A stretch of 64,000 nucleotides of DNA from Candidatus Desulfofervidaceae bacterium (GCA_027038965.1 JALWFG010000013.1:1-64000), one strand, 5' to 3'; positions 34,481 to 44,236 are shown, counted from the stretch's first letter. Program-made: numbers and translations. Notes: a model not told the origin generated them from the letters alone.

Positions 34481-35581
34481 ATGCGCCTTTTTCGTTTGCG
34501 GCAGTTAATGGAAAAAAGAGGGCTTGGTAGCCTTTTGGTTTCTCGCCCCTCTAATCGCCGCTATTTAAGCGGCTTTGAAGAAGATGACCCTCAAGAGGGG
34601 GAGACTTCAGGAATGCTTTTTATATCTTCTAGGCAGGCCATTTTGGCAACTGACCCCCGTTACGCTGAGTTGGCCAAAAAAGAGGCAAGAGGCTTTGAAA
34701 TATTTGTGTATAAAGGGAACTTTTTTGAGCAAATTGTTCCTATTTTACAGCGACTTCCGTCTCCATTGGGCTTTGAGGCCATGCATCTAAGCTATGGCCT
34801 ATATGAAAGGTTAAAACAAACCATTATCAAAAATAGACTCCTACTCAATCTCACTCCTACCGAATATCTGGTAGAAGAACTTCGTCAGGTCAAAGACCAA
34901 GAAGAGATTGGGCTTTTGAAAAAGGCCGTTTCTTTAACAGAAGATTTATTTAATCATTTAAAGGCATATCTTAAGCCAGACCTGACTGAAAGACAAATTG
35001 CCTGGGAGATTGAAAGGTTTATTCGTCAGGATTTAAAGGCAGAGCTTTCCTTTTCTCCAATTGTAGCCAGTGGTCCTAATGCGGCCATACCCCATGCTGT
35101 GCCTACTGACAAGAGGATTCAGTCACACGAACCTATCATTATTGATTGTGGGGTAAGGTGGAAGGGATATTGTGCTGATATGACACGCACCTTTTTTATA
35201 GGCCAGCCTGATAGAAAATATCAAGAAATATACAATCTGGTCTTAGAAGCTCAACAAAAAGGCATGGAGACGGCTAGGGCAGGTGTTACGGCCTCTGAGG
35301 TGGATAATTCCGCCAGGGAGCTTTTAAAAAGTAAGGGCTATGGTGAGGCCTTTTTGCATGCCCTAGGGCATGGCGTAGGGCTTTTTGTGCATGAACCACC
35401 AAGCCTCTCGCCCAGAAGGCCTAGTCAAGTGCTTAAAGAAAATATGGTAGTTACCATAGAACCTGGCCTTTATTTATCAGGATGGGGTGGGGTAAGGATT
35501 GAAGATATGGTGTTGATTTCTAAGGATGGATGTGAACGTTTTAGCCACTTACCTAGCCATCTTGAGTATTGGATTTTATGA
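34481..35581 (+). CDS. pepP: Xaa-Pro aminopeptidase (M24B)
   Basis: A 366-residue metallopeptidase that removes an N-terminal residue ahead of proline. A creatinase-like N-terminal domain (1-125) is followed by the pita-bread catalytic domain. The metal ligands are in IIDCGVRWKGYCADMTRTF (two Asp), ALGHGVGLFVHEPP (His), VTIEPGLYL (Glu) and GVRIEDMVL (Glu). All five are present, so it should be active. It overlaps the next gene by 4 bp (ATGA). PepQ is a possible alternative name. Confidence 0.93.
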   Translation: MRLFRLRQLMEKRGLGSLLVSRPSNRRYLSGFEEDDPQEGETSGMLFISSRQAILATDPRYAELAKKEARGFEIFVYKGNFFEQIVPILQRLPSPLGFEAMHLSYGLYERLKQTIIKNRLLLNLTPTEYLVEELRQVKDQEEIGLLKKAVSLTEDLFNHLKAYLKPDLTERQIAWEIERFIRQDLKAELSFSPIVASGPNAAIPHAVPTDKRIQSHEPIIIDCGVRWKGYCADMTRTFFIGQPDRKYQEIYNLVLEAQQKGMETARAGVTASEVDNSARELLKSKGYGEAFLHALGHGVGLFVHEPPSLSPRRPSQVLKENMVVTIEPGLYLSGWGGVRIEDMVLISKDGCERFSHLPSHLEYWIL

Positions 35582-36462
35582 TTTTTATTACTGGTGGCAC
35601 AGGTTTTGTGGGAAACCATGTTGTTTATGTCCTTGCCAGATGGGGCCATCGGGTTTGCTGTTTGGTGCGTCCAGGTTCTGAAAAAAAATTGCGACAGAGG
35701 CGAGGAATAAAGATTGTTTATGGAGATGTCTTTTACTCCGACCTTGCCCAAAAGATGAAGGGTTGTCATACAGTTATTCACCTCATTGGGATTATTAGGG
35801 AATTCCCTGAAAGAGATATTACCTTTGAAAGACTCCACGTTGAGGCTACAGCCAGGATAGTTCAGGCTGCCAAAAAGGCAGGTGTTAAACGCTTGTTATA
35901 TATGAGTGCCTTGGGAACTCGTTCTCATGCCCGAACAAAGTACCATCAGACTAAATACAAAGCTGAAGAAATTGTTAGAAAGAGCGGCCTTAATTATACC
36001 ATCTTTCGTCCCTCAGTAATTTACGGCCCAGGAGACCATTTTATAAGCCCTCTAGTAAACTTTATTAAAATTTCTCCCTTTGTACCCATTATTGGAAACG
36101 GCCAATACAAATGGCAGCCTGTCCATATTTCCACCGTTACCCTTGGTTTTGAGCTTGCTTTGCACCTATCTTCTTCGTTTAACCAAACATTTGAAGTAGG
36201 TGGTCCTGAGGTATTGACTTATAACCAAATTGTGGATAACATAGCACGGCATTTAGGAAAGAGGCGACTTAAGGTGTATATTCCGTTAAAATTGACTAAA
36301 ATTGTTACCAGAAGGGCTCAATGTTTCCCTTTGTATCCCTTGACTGAAGAAATGGTCATGATGTTGTTAGAGGATAATATAGTCCAAAAGCCAGATTTTT
36401 ATGAAGTATTTCCATTAAAATCTATAAGCCTTTCTCAAGGAATAGGAGCTCTAAGATGGTAG
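35578..36462 (+). CDS. NAD(P)-dependent epimerase-like protein (NDUFA9 type)
   Basis: A 294-residue atypical short-chain dehydrogenase/epimerase. It has [19 protein letters not shown] at the N terminus (nucleotide-binding GxxGxxG), [12 protein letters not shown] and [12 protein letters not shown] (Tyr-x3-Lys). It resembles the complex I NDUFA9-related group, seen in many bacteria. Substrate unknown; a nucleotide-sugar or quinone-linked role is possible. The ATG at 35578 lies within the pepP stop region, and purC overlaps its end by 7 bp. Confidence 0.85.
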   Translation: MIFITGGTGFVGNHVVYVLARWGHRVCCLVRPGSEKKLRQRRGIKIVYGDVFYSDLAQKMKGCHTVIHLIGIIREFPERDITFERLHVEATARIVQAAKKAGVKRLLYMSALGTRSHARTKYHQTKYKAEEIVRKSGLNYTIFRPSVIYGPGDHFISPLVNFIKISPFVPIIGNGQYKWQPVHISTVTLGFELALHLSSSFNQTFEVGGPEVLTYNQIVDNIARHLGKRRLKVYIPLKLTKIVTRRAQCFPLYPLTEEMVMMLLEDNIVQKPDFYEVFPLKSISLSQGIGALRW

Positions 36463-37331
36463 TCTATGAAACCAACTTCCCTTTTGGCAAGAAATATCAT
36501 GGTAAGGTAAGGGATCTCTATGTGCTAAATGGGCATTTGCTTATGGTAGCTACAGATCGCATTTCTGCCTTTGATGTAGTCATGCCCAATCCTATTCCTG
36601 ACAAAGGGTATGTTCTCACTCAGATCTCATTATATTGGTTTAAGTTGAAAGAAGATATTGTGCCCAATCATCTCATTACAGCCGAGCCAACTGAATATCC
36701 CCCTGTATGTCAAAGCTATGCTCACATCTTGGAAGGCCGAAGCATGCTTGTAAAGAAGGTCCAGCCTTTGCCAGTAGAATGCATTGTGAGGGGCTATATT
36801 ACTGGATCAGCCTGGAAGGAATACCGGCAGAGTGGCAAGGTTTGTGGGATTGAGTTGCCCCAAGGTCTTCAGCAAGCTGAGAAGCTTCCAGAGCCCATTT
36901 TTACCCCCTCTACCAAAGCCAAAGAGGGGCACGATCAAAATATCACCTTCGAAGAAATGGTTTCCATTTTGCAAAACAAAAAACTGGCCGAGGAAATTAA
37001 GGAAATTAGTTTGGCGATCTATAAACAAGCCGAACAAATTGCCTATAAAAAAGGCATTATTATCGCCGATACCAAACTGGAGTTTGGATTAGATAAAGAT
37101 GGGAAATTGATCCTCATTGATGAATTATTGACTCCTGATTCTTCACGCTTTTGGCCTCTAGATGAATACAAGCCAGGTGGTTCTCAGGTGAGTTTTGATA
37201 AACAATATCTGAGGGACTACCTAGAAGGCATAGGTTGGGATAAGAAACCTCCTGCACCCAGCCTCCCTCAAGAAGTGATTAATAAAACAAGACAAAAGTA
37301 TTTTGAGGCCTTGAACAGACTGGTAGGATGA
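36456..37331 (+). CDS. purC: SAICAR synthetase
   Basis: A 291-residue ATP-dependent ligase that joins aspartate to CAIR in purine synthesis. It shows [53 protein letters not shown] (active loop), [11 protein letters not shown] and [15 protein letters not shown]. Length fits the yeast/Thermotoga-like class of about 290-300 residues. It is part of a tight run with overlaps on both sides. Confidence 0.96.
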   Translation: MVVYETNFPFGKKYHGKVRDLYVLNGHLLMVATDRISAFDVVMPNPIPDKGYVLTQISLYWFKLKEDIVPNHLITAEPTEYPPVCQSYAHILEGRSMLVKKVQPLPVECIVRGYITGSAWKEYRQSGKVCGIELPQGLQQAEKLPEPIFTPSTKAKEGHDQNITFEEMVSILQNKKLAEEIKEISLAIYKQAEQIAYKKGIIIADTKLEFGLDKDGKLILIDELLTPDSSRFWPLDEYKPGGSQVSFDKQYLRDYLEGIGWDKKPPAPSLPQEVINKTRQKYFEALNRLVG

Positions 37332-37831
37332 AGCAGATTATTGGTATCATTGGAGCTGGTAGCTGTGACGAGGCCACCTATCAAATGGCCGTTTCTGTAG
37401 GCAGACAGATTGCTTCCAGGGGCTATGTGCTTATCTGTGGTGGTTTAGGGGGTGTTATGGAAGGAGCAGCCCGAGGGGCCAAAGAGGCAGGGGGAACGAC
37501 AGTAGGTATCCTTCCGGGTTTTAGTCCTCAGGATGCCAATCCCTTTATCGATATTCCTATTGTAACAGGCATTGGACATGCAAGGAATGTAATTATCGTG
37601 CGCACTGCGGCTGTTTTAATTGCCATTTCCGGAAGTTATGGTACTCTTTCAGAAATTGCTGTGGCCCTAAAACTCAAGAAACCGATCGTGGGGCTTAAAA
37701 CATGGCCAGGATTTGAAGAAATTCATTATGTCTCTACACCTGAAGAGGCTGTAGCCAAGGCAGTTTCACTTATTCCTAATTGTATCCCCCATCCCCCTTA
37801 TGGCAATCACGGCGGTGGATATTGCCCCTAA
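37328..37831 (+). CDS. LOG/TIGR00725-type nucleotide-binding protein
   Basis: A 167-residue Rossmann protein of the LOG-like TIGR00725 group. It has [39 protein letters not shown] (a PGGxGTxxE-type loop is replaced here by [10 protein letters not shown]), and [14 protein letters not shown]. Relatives include nucleotide phosphoribohydrolases and molybdenum-cofactor carrier proteins. The catalytic PGGxGT motif of true LOG enzymes is not intact, so a binding role is more likely. It ends with a His/Gly-rich tail ([13 protein letters not shown]) that could bind metal. Confidence 0.85.
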   Translation: MKQIIGIIGAGSCDEATYQMAVSVGRQIASRGYVLICGGLGGVMEGAARGAKEAGGTTVGILPGFSPQDANPFIDIPIVTGIGHARNVIIVRTAAVLIAISGSYGTLSEIAVALKLKKPIVGLKTWPGFEEIHYVSTPEEAVAKAVSLIPNCIPHPPYGNHGGGYCP

Positions 37832-37913
37832 ATAGTCCTACCTGAAAAACACTGTTCTGGCCAAAACCCTAGTCTTGTCAACTTAATAACAATATGTTAG
37901 TCTTAAACCTGTG

Positions 37914-37991
<78 letters not shown>

Positions 37992-38008
37992 TCACAAGGA
38001 AAAAAGTT

Positions 38009-38046
38009 AAGGCCGATTAGGAAAGCTAGCCTGGTCGGCCTTTTTT
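38009..38046 (+). terminator. Terminator after tRNA-Pro
   Basis: AAGGCCGA pairs with TCGGCCTT across an 18-nt loop and is followed by TTTTTT. Confidence 0.85.
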
Positions 38047-38194
38047 GTTTGTCCTAATATTTTGAATCTGGCTAGGCTGGTTATTAATGTCACTGTTTTT
38101 TAAATCTAGGTATTTTAAAAGCGGACTATCTCTTGAGGTTTTCCCAAGCGGATAGTGGCCGTTGTCTTGGTGAATAGCCCATCATTTTGTATAT

Positions 38195-38223
38195 TTGACA
38201 GATAGGGAAATATCCTTTAAATA
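38195..38223 (+). promoter_or_regulatory. Sigma-70-like promoter before ahbB
   Basis: TTGACA-N17-TAAATA. The -35 box is perfect and the -10 box is weak. Transcription would start about 20 bp before the ahbB start codon, whose GGAGGTGAT ribosome-binding site lies at about 38239. Confidence 0.45.
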
Positions 38224-38249
38224 CGGATAAAACCCATGGAGGTGATGTA

Positions 38250-38717
38250 ATGCAGTTAACAGGATTGGAAAAAAGGATTATTCACGAACTTCAAAAGGAT
38301 TTACCAGTAGAAAAAAGTCCCTTTGCCACCATTGCTGCCAAATTAGGAATCAGAGAAGAAGAGTTAATCACCCATATCAAGCGTTTTGTGGATGCTGGTA
38401 TTATTCGCCGGTTTGGGGCCACTATTTATCATCATCGCTCTGGTTTCGAAGCCAATGTAATGGTTGCCTGGAAGGTGCCTGAAAATAAATTAGATGAGAT
38501 AGGGGGAAAAATGGCCAATTTTAGCGAAGTAACACATTGTTATGCCAGAATTACCTATCCGAATTGGCCATATAATCTTTACACAATGATTCATGGAAGA
38601 AACAAGGAAGAGTGTCTGGAAGTTGTGCGTAGGATTTCTGAGGCTACAGGAATAAAGATTTATAGACTCCTCTTTACAGAAAACACCTTTAAACGAACAA
38701 GCCCGGAGTATTTTTAA
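38250..38717 (+). CDS. ahbB: Siroheme decarboxylase subunit AhbB
   Basis: A 155-residue Lrp/AsnC-like protein with an N-terminal HTH fold and the enzyme core motifs IRRFGATIYHHRSGFEANVMVAW and HCYARITYPNWPYNLYTMIHG (each cited in part). These match AhbB from Desulfovibrio and ending SPEYF is typical. AhbA/B remove two carboxyl groups from siroheme to 12,18-didecarboxysiroheme in the alternative haem pathway of sulfate reducers and archaea. AhbA is not in the window. This supplies haem b for cytochromes such as c3 encoded 6 kb away. Confidence 0.9.
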   Translation: MQLTGLEKRIIHELQKDLPVEKSPFATIAAKLGIREEELITHIKRFVDAGIIRRFGATIYHHRSGFEANVMVAWKVPENKLDEIGGKMANFSEVTHCYARITYPNWPYNLYTMIHGRNKEECLEVVRRISEATGIKIYRLLFTENTFKRTSPEYF

Positions 38718-38719
38718 TC

Positions 38720-39313
38720 ATGTCTTCCAATGAGCATATCTATATTGGGTTAGTCCATTACCCAGTCTATAATAAACGGAAGGAAGTGATTATTTCGGCG
38801 GTGGCTACCGTTAACTTGCACGACCTATCCCGTTTGGCAAAGACGTATGAATTAGGGGGGGTTTTTGTCATTAATCCCCTTGAGGATCAACATGAGTTAA
38901 TCCATCGATTTCTTGATCACTGGCTTAAGGGTTATGGTGGGATATATAATCCCAAGAGAATTCCAGCCTTGAGCCTAATTCAGTGTGTTTATAGTTTAGA
39001 GGAGGCCACTTGCTTAATAGAAAAAAGGTGGAAACGAAGGCCTAAACTGATAGTTACTTCAGCCAAGCAAGTTGGTGAGGGTATTGATTATAAAAATGCC
39101 AGGAAGATATTGAAGTTAAAAGAAAATCCCTATATAATTTTATTTGGAACGGCTTGGGGATTAACTGAGGACTTGATTTCTCAAGCAAATTATGTTTTAA
39201 AACCTATTTACGGGGCGGGAGATTATAACCATCTTTCTGTCAGGGCTGCTGCCGCTATTATCTTAGACAGACTTTTAGGAGGAGAAGGAGATGCAGCGCA
39301 TTCAAATGATTGA
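38720..39313 (+). CDS. TrmD-associated RNA methyltransferase (SPOUT, PF09936 type)
   Basis: A 197-residue protein of the Methyltrn_RNA_4 family. It has [20 protein letters not shown], the knot-region motif [16 protein letters not shown] and the C-terminal [21 protein letters not shown], where a SPOUT knot binds AdoMet. In many genomes it lies between trmD and rplS; here trmD itself is not adjacent. Its RNA target is not established. It overlaps rplS by 23 bp. Confidence 0.88.
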   Translation: MSSNEHIYIGLVHYPVYNKRKEVIISAVATVNLHDLSRLAKTYELGGVFVINPLEDQHELIHRFLDHWLKGYGGIYNPKRIPALSLIQCVYSLEEATCLIEKRWKRRPKLIVTSAKQVGEGIDYKNARKILKLKENPYIILFGTAWGLTEDLISQANYVLKPIYGAGDYNHLSVRAAAAIILDRLLGGEGDAAHSND

Positions 39314-39635
39314 GAAAGAACACATGCGCATGGATTTACCTGAAATTAAACCAGGTTATACCGTTAAGGTCCATCAGCGTATTTCTGAAGAGGGGAAAGA
39401 GCGGATTCAGGTATTCCAAGGTGTTGTTATTAAGGTGAGAGGGTCTGGTACAAACGCTACTTTCACTGTAAGAAAGATTTCTTATGGCGTAGGCGTAGAA
39501 AAGATTTTTCCATTTTGTGCTCCTACTATAGAGAAAGTTGAAGTGGTCTCTAAGGCTAGGGTAAGAAGGGCCAAACTCTACTACTTGAGGCAATTAAGAG
39601 GTAAGGCTGCTAGGTTAAAGGAAATTAGAAGATAG
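39291..39635 (+). CDS. rplS: Ribosomal protein L19
   Basis: A 114-residue 50S protein at the subunit interface. It shows [51 protein letters not shown] and [11 protein letters not shown] in family order. TTAGGAGG precedes the ATG at 39291, inside the end of the upstream methyltransferase gene. rnhB follows after 7 bp, the common rplS-rnhB order. Confidence 0.97.
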   Translation: MQRIQMIEKEHMRMDLPEIKPGYTVKVHQRISEEGKERIQVFQGVVIKVRGSGTNATFTVRKISYGVGVEKIFPFCAPTIEKVEVVSKARVRRAKLYYLRQLRGKAARLKEIRR

Positions 39636-39642
39636 TCAGCCT

Positions 39643-40248
39643 ATGTTACCTAACGATGAGTATGAACAGGGACTGTGGCATAAAGGATATCGTTATATAG
39701 CGGGCCTAGACGAAGCAGGACGTGGTTGTTTAGCAGGGCCCGTTGTTGCTGCAGCAGTAATATTAGATCCTAAATTGAGATTAACGGGGCTTAACGATTC
39801 AAAAAAGCTAACTCCGCACAAAAGGGAGGAGCTTTTTTTAGAGATTCAAAAAGCAGCCTTAGGGATAGGGATTGCTTTGGTAATGCCTGAAGAAATTGAT
39901 CAGGTGAATATTTTAAATGCCTCTCTTAAGGCCATGGCCCAGGCGGTAGAAAGGTTGCCCTTAAAACCAGATTGTCTTTTGGTTGACGGGCCATATCCAA
40001 TTAAGGGAGTTTCTGTTCCTCAACTGTGTCTTAAGCATGGTGACAGTCTAAGTGTTTCTATTGCGGCTGCTTCTATTATTGCTAAGGTTTGTCGTGACCA
40101 AATCATGAGCACCTATCATCATTTCTTTCCTGCTTACAACTTTAGAAAAAATAAAGGATATCCTACCGCAGAACATAAAAGGGCTATTGTTCAACACGGC
40201 CCTTGCTATTTGCATCGCTATAGCTTTAGGTTGCCCCGTTATGATTGA
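39643..40248 (+). CDS. rnhB: Ribonuclease HII
   Basis: A 201-residue enzyme that cuts RNA in RNA-DNA hybrids and single ribonucleotides in DNA. Active-site residues are in YIAGLDEAGRGCLAGPVV (Asp-Glu), LLVDG (Asp) and SIIAKVCRD (Asp). The C-terminal GYPTAEHKRAIVQHGP is typical. Overlaps the next gene by 8 bp. Confidence 0.96.
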   Translation: MLPNDEYEQGLWHKGYRYIAGLDEAGRGCLAGPVVAAAVILDPKLRLTGLNDSKKLTPHKREELFLEIQKAALGIGIALVMPEEIDQVNILNASLKAMAQAVERLPLKPDCLLVDGPYPIKGVSVPQLCLKHGDSLSVSIAAASIIAKVCRDQIMSTYHHFFPAYNFRKNKGYPTAEHKRAIVQHGPCYLHRYSFRLPRYD

Positions 40249-40582
40249 AGGATATCAGTTTGGACAAATAAAGATTGCAGGCCAGATATATACCAGCGAT
40301 GTTATTATCAAGGCTGGAGAAATAATTTCTGGCTGGTGGCGTAAGGAAGGGCACAAGTGTTATTGGGAAGACATTACACCCTATCTCAGTTCGGAAATAA
40401 AATGCGTGATCCTTGGGACAGGGGCTTATGGGTTAATGAGACCTGACTCCTCTTTAATTGCTAAATTGAGGGAAAGGGGAATAGAAATAATCATTCAACC
40501 AACAAAAGAGGCTGTTAAGAGTTTTAATGAGAGGGTTTCTGAAGTTAAGTCTATTTTAGCTGGATTCCATCTCACTTGTTGA
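40241..40582 (+). CDS. Mth938/NDUFAF3-like domain protein
   Basis: A 113-residue protein of the DUF498 family (Mth938-like, NDUFAF3). It has IEGYQFGQIKIAGQIYTSDV, WWRKEGHKCYWEDI and the core VILGTGAYGLMRPD followed by a 'LRERGIEIIIQPTKEA' helix-strand. Eukaryotic NDUFAF3 helps assemble complex I; the bacterial role is unknown. The start at 40241 (ATG over the rnhB stop) is preferred to an upstream start in the rnhB frame shadow. Confidence 0.88.
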   Translation: MIEGYQFGQIKIAGQIYTSDVIIKAGEIISGWWRKEGHKCYWEDITPYLSSEIKCVILGTGAYGLMRPDSSLIAKLRERGIEIIIQPTKEAVKSFNERVSEVKSILAGFHLTC

Positions 40583-40615
40583 AATTATGGCAGGGTCAGG
40601 TCTTTATAACATTTG

Positions 40616-40776
40616 GCCGTCCTTAGTCCCTGGTGCTTAGTTTTAAGTTTCAAGTTTTAAGTTGTTAGGAAGGTTTTTTCTTCTACAACCTTTCTTACTT
40701 CTTCATTCATTATCAACCATTAACCAATTAAGGTGCGGGGGACCTTTGGAGAAAAAAAGCGGATTTTGGGTTTATG
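40616..40776. repeat. Dispersed intergenic repeat, family 2, copy 1
   Basis: Begins with degenerate heptamers (CCTTAGTCCC, TTAGTTTTAAGTTT) and continues with blocks shared with 58305-58450: CTACAACCT, CAACCATTAACCAATTAAGG, TGCGGG, and CTTTGGAGAAAAA followed by a GCGGATTTTGGGTT-like end. It has no reading frame. The rest of the 40583-40828 gap shows no gene. Confidence 0.7.
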
Positions 40777-40828
40777 GCAAGTCTTTACAAAATAGTCACT
40801 CCATTGTAGAATCAGACACACTCGGCGT

Positions 40829-40904
40829 GGGGATGTAGCTCAGTTGGGAGAGCGCCTGCTTCGCATGCAGGAGGTCAGGGGTTCAATTCCCCTCATCTCC
40901 ACCA
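40829..40904 (+). tRNA. tRNA-Ala (anticodon CGC)
   Basis: Acceptor GGGGATG/CATCTCC, anticodon stem CCTGC/GCAGG with loop TTCGCAT, and T-arm AGGGG-TTCAATT-CCCCT. The CCA is encoded. hisB begins 22 nt after it. Confidence 0.95.
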
Positions 40905-40926
40905 TTTTTTATTTCAAGGGCTTGAT

Positions 40927-41514
40927 ATGCGACAAGCAAAGATACAAAGACAAACAGGAGAGACCGATATCACTTTAGCTATTAATTTAGATGGCAAGGG
41001 GAGGGCTTCTTTAAAAACCGGTGTGCCTTTTTTAGAACATATGCTTAACCTTTTTGCAGTTCATGGTCTCTTTGATTTAGAAATAGATGCCAAAGGAGAC
41101 TTAGAAATAGATGCCCATCATACAACTGAGGATATAGGGATCTCTTTAGGGCAAGCCCTGAAAGAGGCTTTGGGTGAAAAGAGGGGAATTCATCGTTATG
41201 GCCAAGCCGCAGTCCCTATGGATGATGCCCTAGCTGAGGTTTTTGTCGATCTTTCAGGAAGGCCATTTTTCTGTTACCAAGGGCCTATCTTGACTGGGAA
41301 AGTAGGAACATTTGACTTGGAGCTGATTAAAGAGTTTTTGAGGGCTATGGCAAACGAAACGAAAATGAATTTGCATGTGTGCCTGCGGTATGGAGAAAAC
41401 AAGCATCACTGCGCTGAGGCTATATTTAAGGCCCTAGGGCGGGCATTACGTCAGGCAGTTAGTTTAGACCCCCGCCGTACTCACAATGTCCCTTCATCTA
41501 AAGGAGTTTTGTAA
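40927..41514 (+). CDS. hisB: Imidazoleglycerol-phosphate dehydratase
   Basis: A 195-residue manganese enzyme of histidine synthesis. It has TGVPFLEHMLNLFAVHG, the duplicated metal site DAHHTTEDIGISLG, FFCYQGPILTG-type middle and ENKHHCAEAIFKALGRAL. It is the single-domain form without the phosphatase of E. coli HisB. It lies close behind tRNA-Ala and 2 bp before hisA. Confidence 0.97.
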   Translation: MRQAKIQRQTGETDITLAINLDGKGRASLKTGVPFLEHMLNLFAVHGLFDLEIDAKGDLEIDAHHTTEDIGISLGQALKEALGEKRGIHRYGQAAVPMDDALAEVFVDLSGRPFFCYQGPILTGKVGTFDLELIKEFLRAMANETKMNLHVCLRYGENKHHCAEAIFKALGRALRQAVSLDPRRTHNVPSSKGVL

Positions 41515-41516
41515 AA

Positions 41517-42242
41517 ATGGTAATCATTCCTGCTATTGATTTAAGGAATGGCAAGTGTGTCCGTTTGCTTCAAGGAAAAGAAGGTACCGAAACCGTATTC
41601 CATGATGATCCTGTAAGTGTGGCTCGACTTTGGGAAAAAATGGGAGCCAAACGACTTCATATTGTTGACCTTGATGGAGCCTTTTTAAAGAGACCCCATC
41701 ATGTAGATTTAATCTCTCAAATGGTAGAGGCCATATCTATCCCTGTTCAGGTAGGTGGTGGGATCAGGACGGCCTTTGATATTGAGAAATACTTAAAAAT
41801 AGGGGTAAAGTGGGTAATCCTAGGCACCTTAGCCTTAGAGGCCAGGGCGGAGTTTCAGGAAATTTGTCGTGAGTTTGAGGGACATATTCTATTGGCTATT
41901 GATGCCAAGGATGGCAAGGTGGCTATTCAAGGATGGAAGAATATTACCAACAAAGATGCCTATGAGTTGGCTCAAGAGGCCGAACAAATGGGCGTGGTTG
42001 GCATTAATTATACAGATATCAATCGAGATGGTATGGAAACAGGCCCCAATATCAGCGCCCTTGAGAAGATGCTACATAAGGTGAACTTACCTGTATATGT
42101 AGCTGGAGGGGTAGCTAAGATAGAAGATATCAAGCGACTTTTGCCTTTGGAAGAAATGGGCCTTGCAGGAGTGATTGTTGGAAGGGCCCTTTATACAGGG
42201 AGGCTTGACCTTAAGGAAGCCATGGCCATAGGAGGAATTTGA
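41517..42242 (+). CDS. hisA: ProFAR isomerase
   Basis: A 241-residue TIM-barrel enzyme that isomerises ProFAR to PRFAR in histidine synthesis. The N-terminal IIPAIDLRNGKCVRLLQG carries the catalytic Asp. VGGGIRTAFDIEKYL and a second phosphate loop VAGGVAKIEDI show the half-barrel duplication. hisH and hisF are not in the window; purM follows directly, mixing histidine and purine genes. Confidence 0.97.
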   Translation: MVIIPAIDLRNGKCVRLLQGKEGTETVFHDDPVSVARLWEKMGAKRLHIVDLDGAFLKRPHHVDLISQMVEAISIPVQVGGGIRTAFDIEKYLKIGVKWVILGTLALEARAEFQEICREFEGHILLAIDAKDGKVAIQGWKNITNKDAYELAQEAEQMGVVGINYTDINRDGMETGPNISALEKMLHKVNLPVYVAGGVAKIEDIKRLLPLEEMGLAGVIVGRALYTGRLDLKEAMAIGGI

Positions 42243-42244
42243 AA

Positions 42245-43288
42245 ATGGAATCGGAACTCACCTATGATAAGGCTGGGGTGAGCTTGGAAAGGGCGACTGA
42301 ATCTGTTGCTAGGATAAAAGAATTGGTGAAAAAAACGTATCAAACTGGGGTTTTGTCTGATATTGGACAGTTTGGTGCCTTTTTTGCCATTTCTCCTGAT
42401 AGATATAAGGAACCTGTATTGGTTTCTTCAACCGATGGGGTGGGAACAAAATTAAAGATTGCCTTTATGTTGGATAAACACGATACAGTAGGCATTGATC
42501 TAGTGGCGATGTGTGTGAATGATATTGTAGTGCATGGGGCAAGGCCTCTATTTTTTCTGGATTATATTGCCACGGGATACCTTTCTCCCGAAAGGGTAGA
42601 GGCCGTTATCAAGGGCATTGTTGACGGATGCTGCCAAGCCGAATGTGCCTTAATTGGCGGTGAAACAGCCGAGATGCCAGATTTTTATGCCCCTGGCGAA
42701 TACGATTTAGCTGGATTTGTAGTAGGAATTGTAGACAGAAATAAGATTGTTGATGGCTCTGATATTGCTGTGGGGCATAAAATCATTGGGATTGCTTCTA
42801 ATGGATTACACAGTAATGGTTATTCTCTAGTCAGAAAATTGTTCTTTGAAGTCCTAAATTGGCCGCTTGATAGGTATTTGGAAGATTGTGAATGTAGTTT
42901 AGGAGAAGAACTTTTAAGACCAACCAGAATTTATGTTCCTACTGTGCTTAATCTTTTAAGAGACTTTCAGATTTCAGGTATTGCTCATATCACGGGTGGG
43001 GGCATTCCAGAAAATCTAGGGCGGATATTGCCTCAGGCCTGCAAGGCCGTTATTAAAAAGGATAGCTGGCCTCAGCCCCCAATTTTTGAAATAATCAAAC
43101 GGACTGGAAGGATAAAAGAAGGTGAAATGTTTCGGACATTCAATTGTGGTATTGGTTTGGTTTTAGTAAGTCCTGCTGAAGAAACAGATGAAATCATGAA
43201 CAGACTTAAGGGACTTAAAGAAGATGCCTTTGTTATTGGAGAAATTGAAAAACGGGAAAAAGAAGAACCCAAGGTGATTTTTGTATAA
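42245..43288 (+). CDS. purM: Phosphoribosylformylglycinamidine cyclo-ligase
   Basis: A 347-residue AIR synthetase of purine synthesis. It shows TYDKAGVSLERATESVARI, SSTDGVGTKLKIAFML, VAMCVNDIVVHGARPLFFLD, ALIGGETAEMP, IASNGLHSNGYSLVRKL and HITGGGIPENLGRILP. The ATG at 42245 behind AGGAGG is preferred to a TTG at 42239. Overlaps of its ribosome-binding site with the hisA end suggest coupled expression. Confidence 0.96.
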   Translation: MESELTYDKAGVSLERATESVARIKELVKKTYQTGVLSDIGQFGAFFAISPDRYKEPVLVSSTDGVGTKLKIAFMLDKHDTVGIDLVAMCVNDIVVHGARPLFFLDYIATGYLSPERVEAVIKGIVDGCCQAECALIGGETAEMPDFYAPGEYDLAGFVVGIVDRNKIVDGSDIAVGHKIIGIASNGLHSNGYSLVRKLFFEVLNWPLDRYLEDCECSLGEELLRPTRIYVPTVLNLLRDFQISGIAHITGGGIPENLGRILPQACKAVIKKDSWPQPPIFEIIKRTGRIKEGEMFRTFNCGIGLVLVSPAEETDEIMNRLKGLKEDAFVIGEIEKREKEEPKVIFV

Positions 43289-43303
43289 TTTGAGGGGATA
43301 CTT

Positions 43304-43798
43304 GTGATTTTAGTAAGTGCGTGTCTTATAGGAATCAAATGTAGGTATGATGGCACTCATGCCTTGTGTCCTGAATTGGTGTCATATCTTAAAAATAGGG
43401 ATTACCTTCCGGTTTGTCCAGAACAATTAGGGGGCCTGCCGACCCCTAGGCCTGCTACCATTTTGGTAGGAGGAGATGGCAGGGATGTTTTGACCCTTAA
43501 GGCACGGTTGATGAATGAGAAGGGTCAAGATTTAACCTTTAATTTTTTGAAGGGTGCTAAAAAGACTTTAGAGATGGCGCAGGCGTTTAAGGTAGAGATG
43601 TGTTTGTTAAAAGAAAAAAGTCCCTCTTGTGGGGTAAACTTAATTTATACAGATGAGGGTTTGGTAGCAGGTGTGGGAGTAACTACCGCCATGCTTTTGA
43701 AAAATGGTTATCGGGTAATAGGGATTCAACCTGGGGAGACAAAAATTGAAGATATATTGCATCTTAATCAAGGAGGGAAAGATGAGCTGGAAATGTGA
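43304..43798 (+). CDS. DUF523 family protein
   Basis: A 164-residue protein of the DUF523 (YbbK-like) family, with a GTG start. It has [34 protein letters not shown] and [19 protein letters not shown]; the conserved cysteines suggest a metal or iron-sulfur site. The family's role is not firmly known. It overlaps the start of rpmB by 17 bp. Confidence 0.9.
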   Translation: MILVSACLIGIKCRYDGTHALCPELVSYLKNRDYLPVCPEQLGGLPTPRPATILVGGDGRDVLTLKARLMNEKGQDLTFNFLKGAKKTLEMAQAFKVEMCLLKEKSPSCGVNLIYTDEGLVAGVGVTTAMLLKNGYRVIGIQPGETKIEDILHLNQGGKDELEM

Positions 43799-43988
43799 AA
43801 TTTGTGGGAAAAGACCTCATGTGGGCAACAACGTTAGTCATGCCAATAATCGGACCAAAAGGAGATGGCTTCCCAACTTGCAAAAGGTGAGGGTGATGGT
43901 AAACGGCCAGGTAAAACGCATGAAGGTATGCACCAAATGTCTTAAGGCAGGTAAAATAGTAAAACCGGGAGTTAGAACCTTTTCTTAA
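43782..43988 (+). CDS. rpmB: Ribosomal protein L28
   Basis: A 68-residue 50S protein in its zinc-binding (C+) form, with CEICGK and CTKCLKAG pairs. It also has [17 protein letters not shown], the family signature. AAGGAGGG precedes the ATG at 43782; an upstream in-frame start at 43746 is rejected. The 43989-44236 gap shows no gene. Confidence 0.96.
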   Translation: MSWKCEICGKRPHVGNNVSHANNRTKRRWLPNLQKVRVMVNGQVKRMKVCTKCLKAGKIVKPGVRTFS

Positions 43989-44236
43989 AAAATTGTGCTC
44001 AAAGTTTGGCCTGCCAGGTTGTGCCCTGGTATTTAGAAGGTATTTGCTTGGCTTTTGTTAAATAAGGCGTTGAGGTAAATTTAAAGTCAAGGCTTCATTG
44101 AAAGCGGGGTTTCTAAGCTCCCTTCCCTCAATATTTTTTTCATATGTTTCAATTTAAGCATACCTTATTTTTGGCTTGATTTTTCCTGTCAAGATTGTTA
44201 AAAGGGACAATAGTGAGGTTTAAGGAGGGAATAGAG

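Noticed and set aside
38720-39313. Assignment as TrmD itself
   Set aside because: The motifs fit the TrmD-associated SPOUT methyltransferase family rather than TrmD; the length of 197 and missing TrmD start region argue against it.
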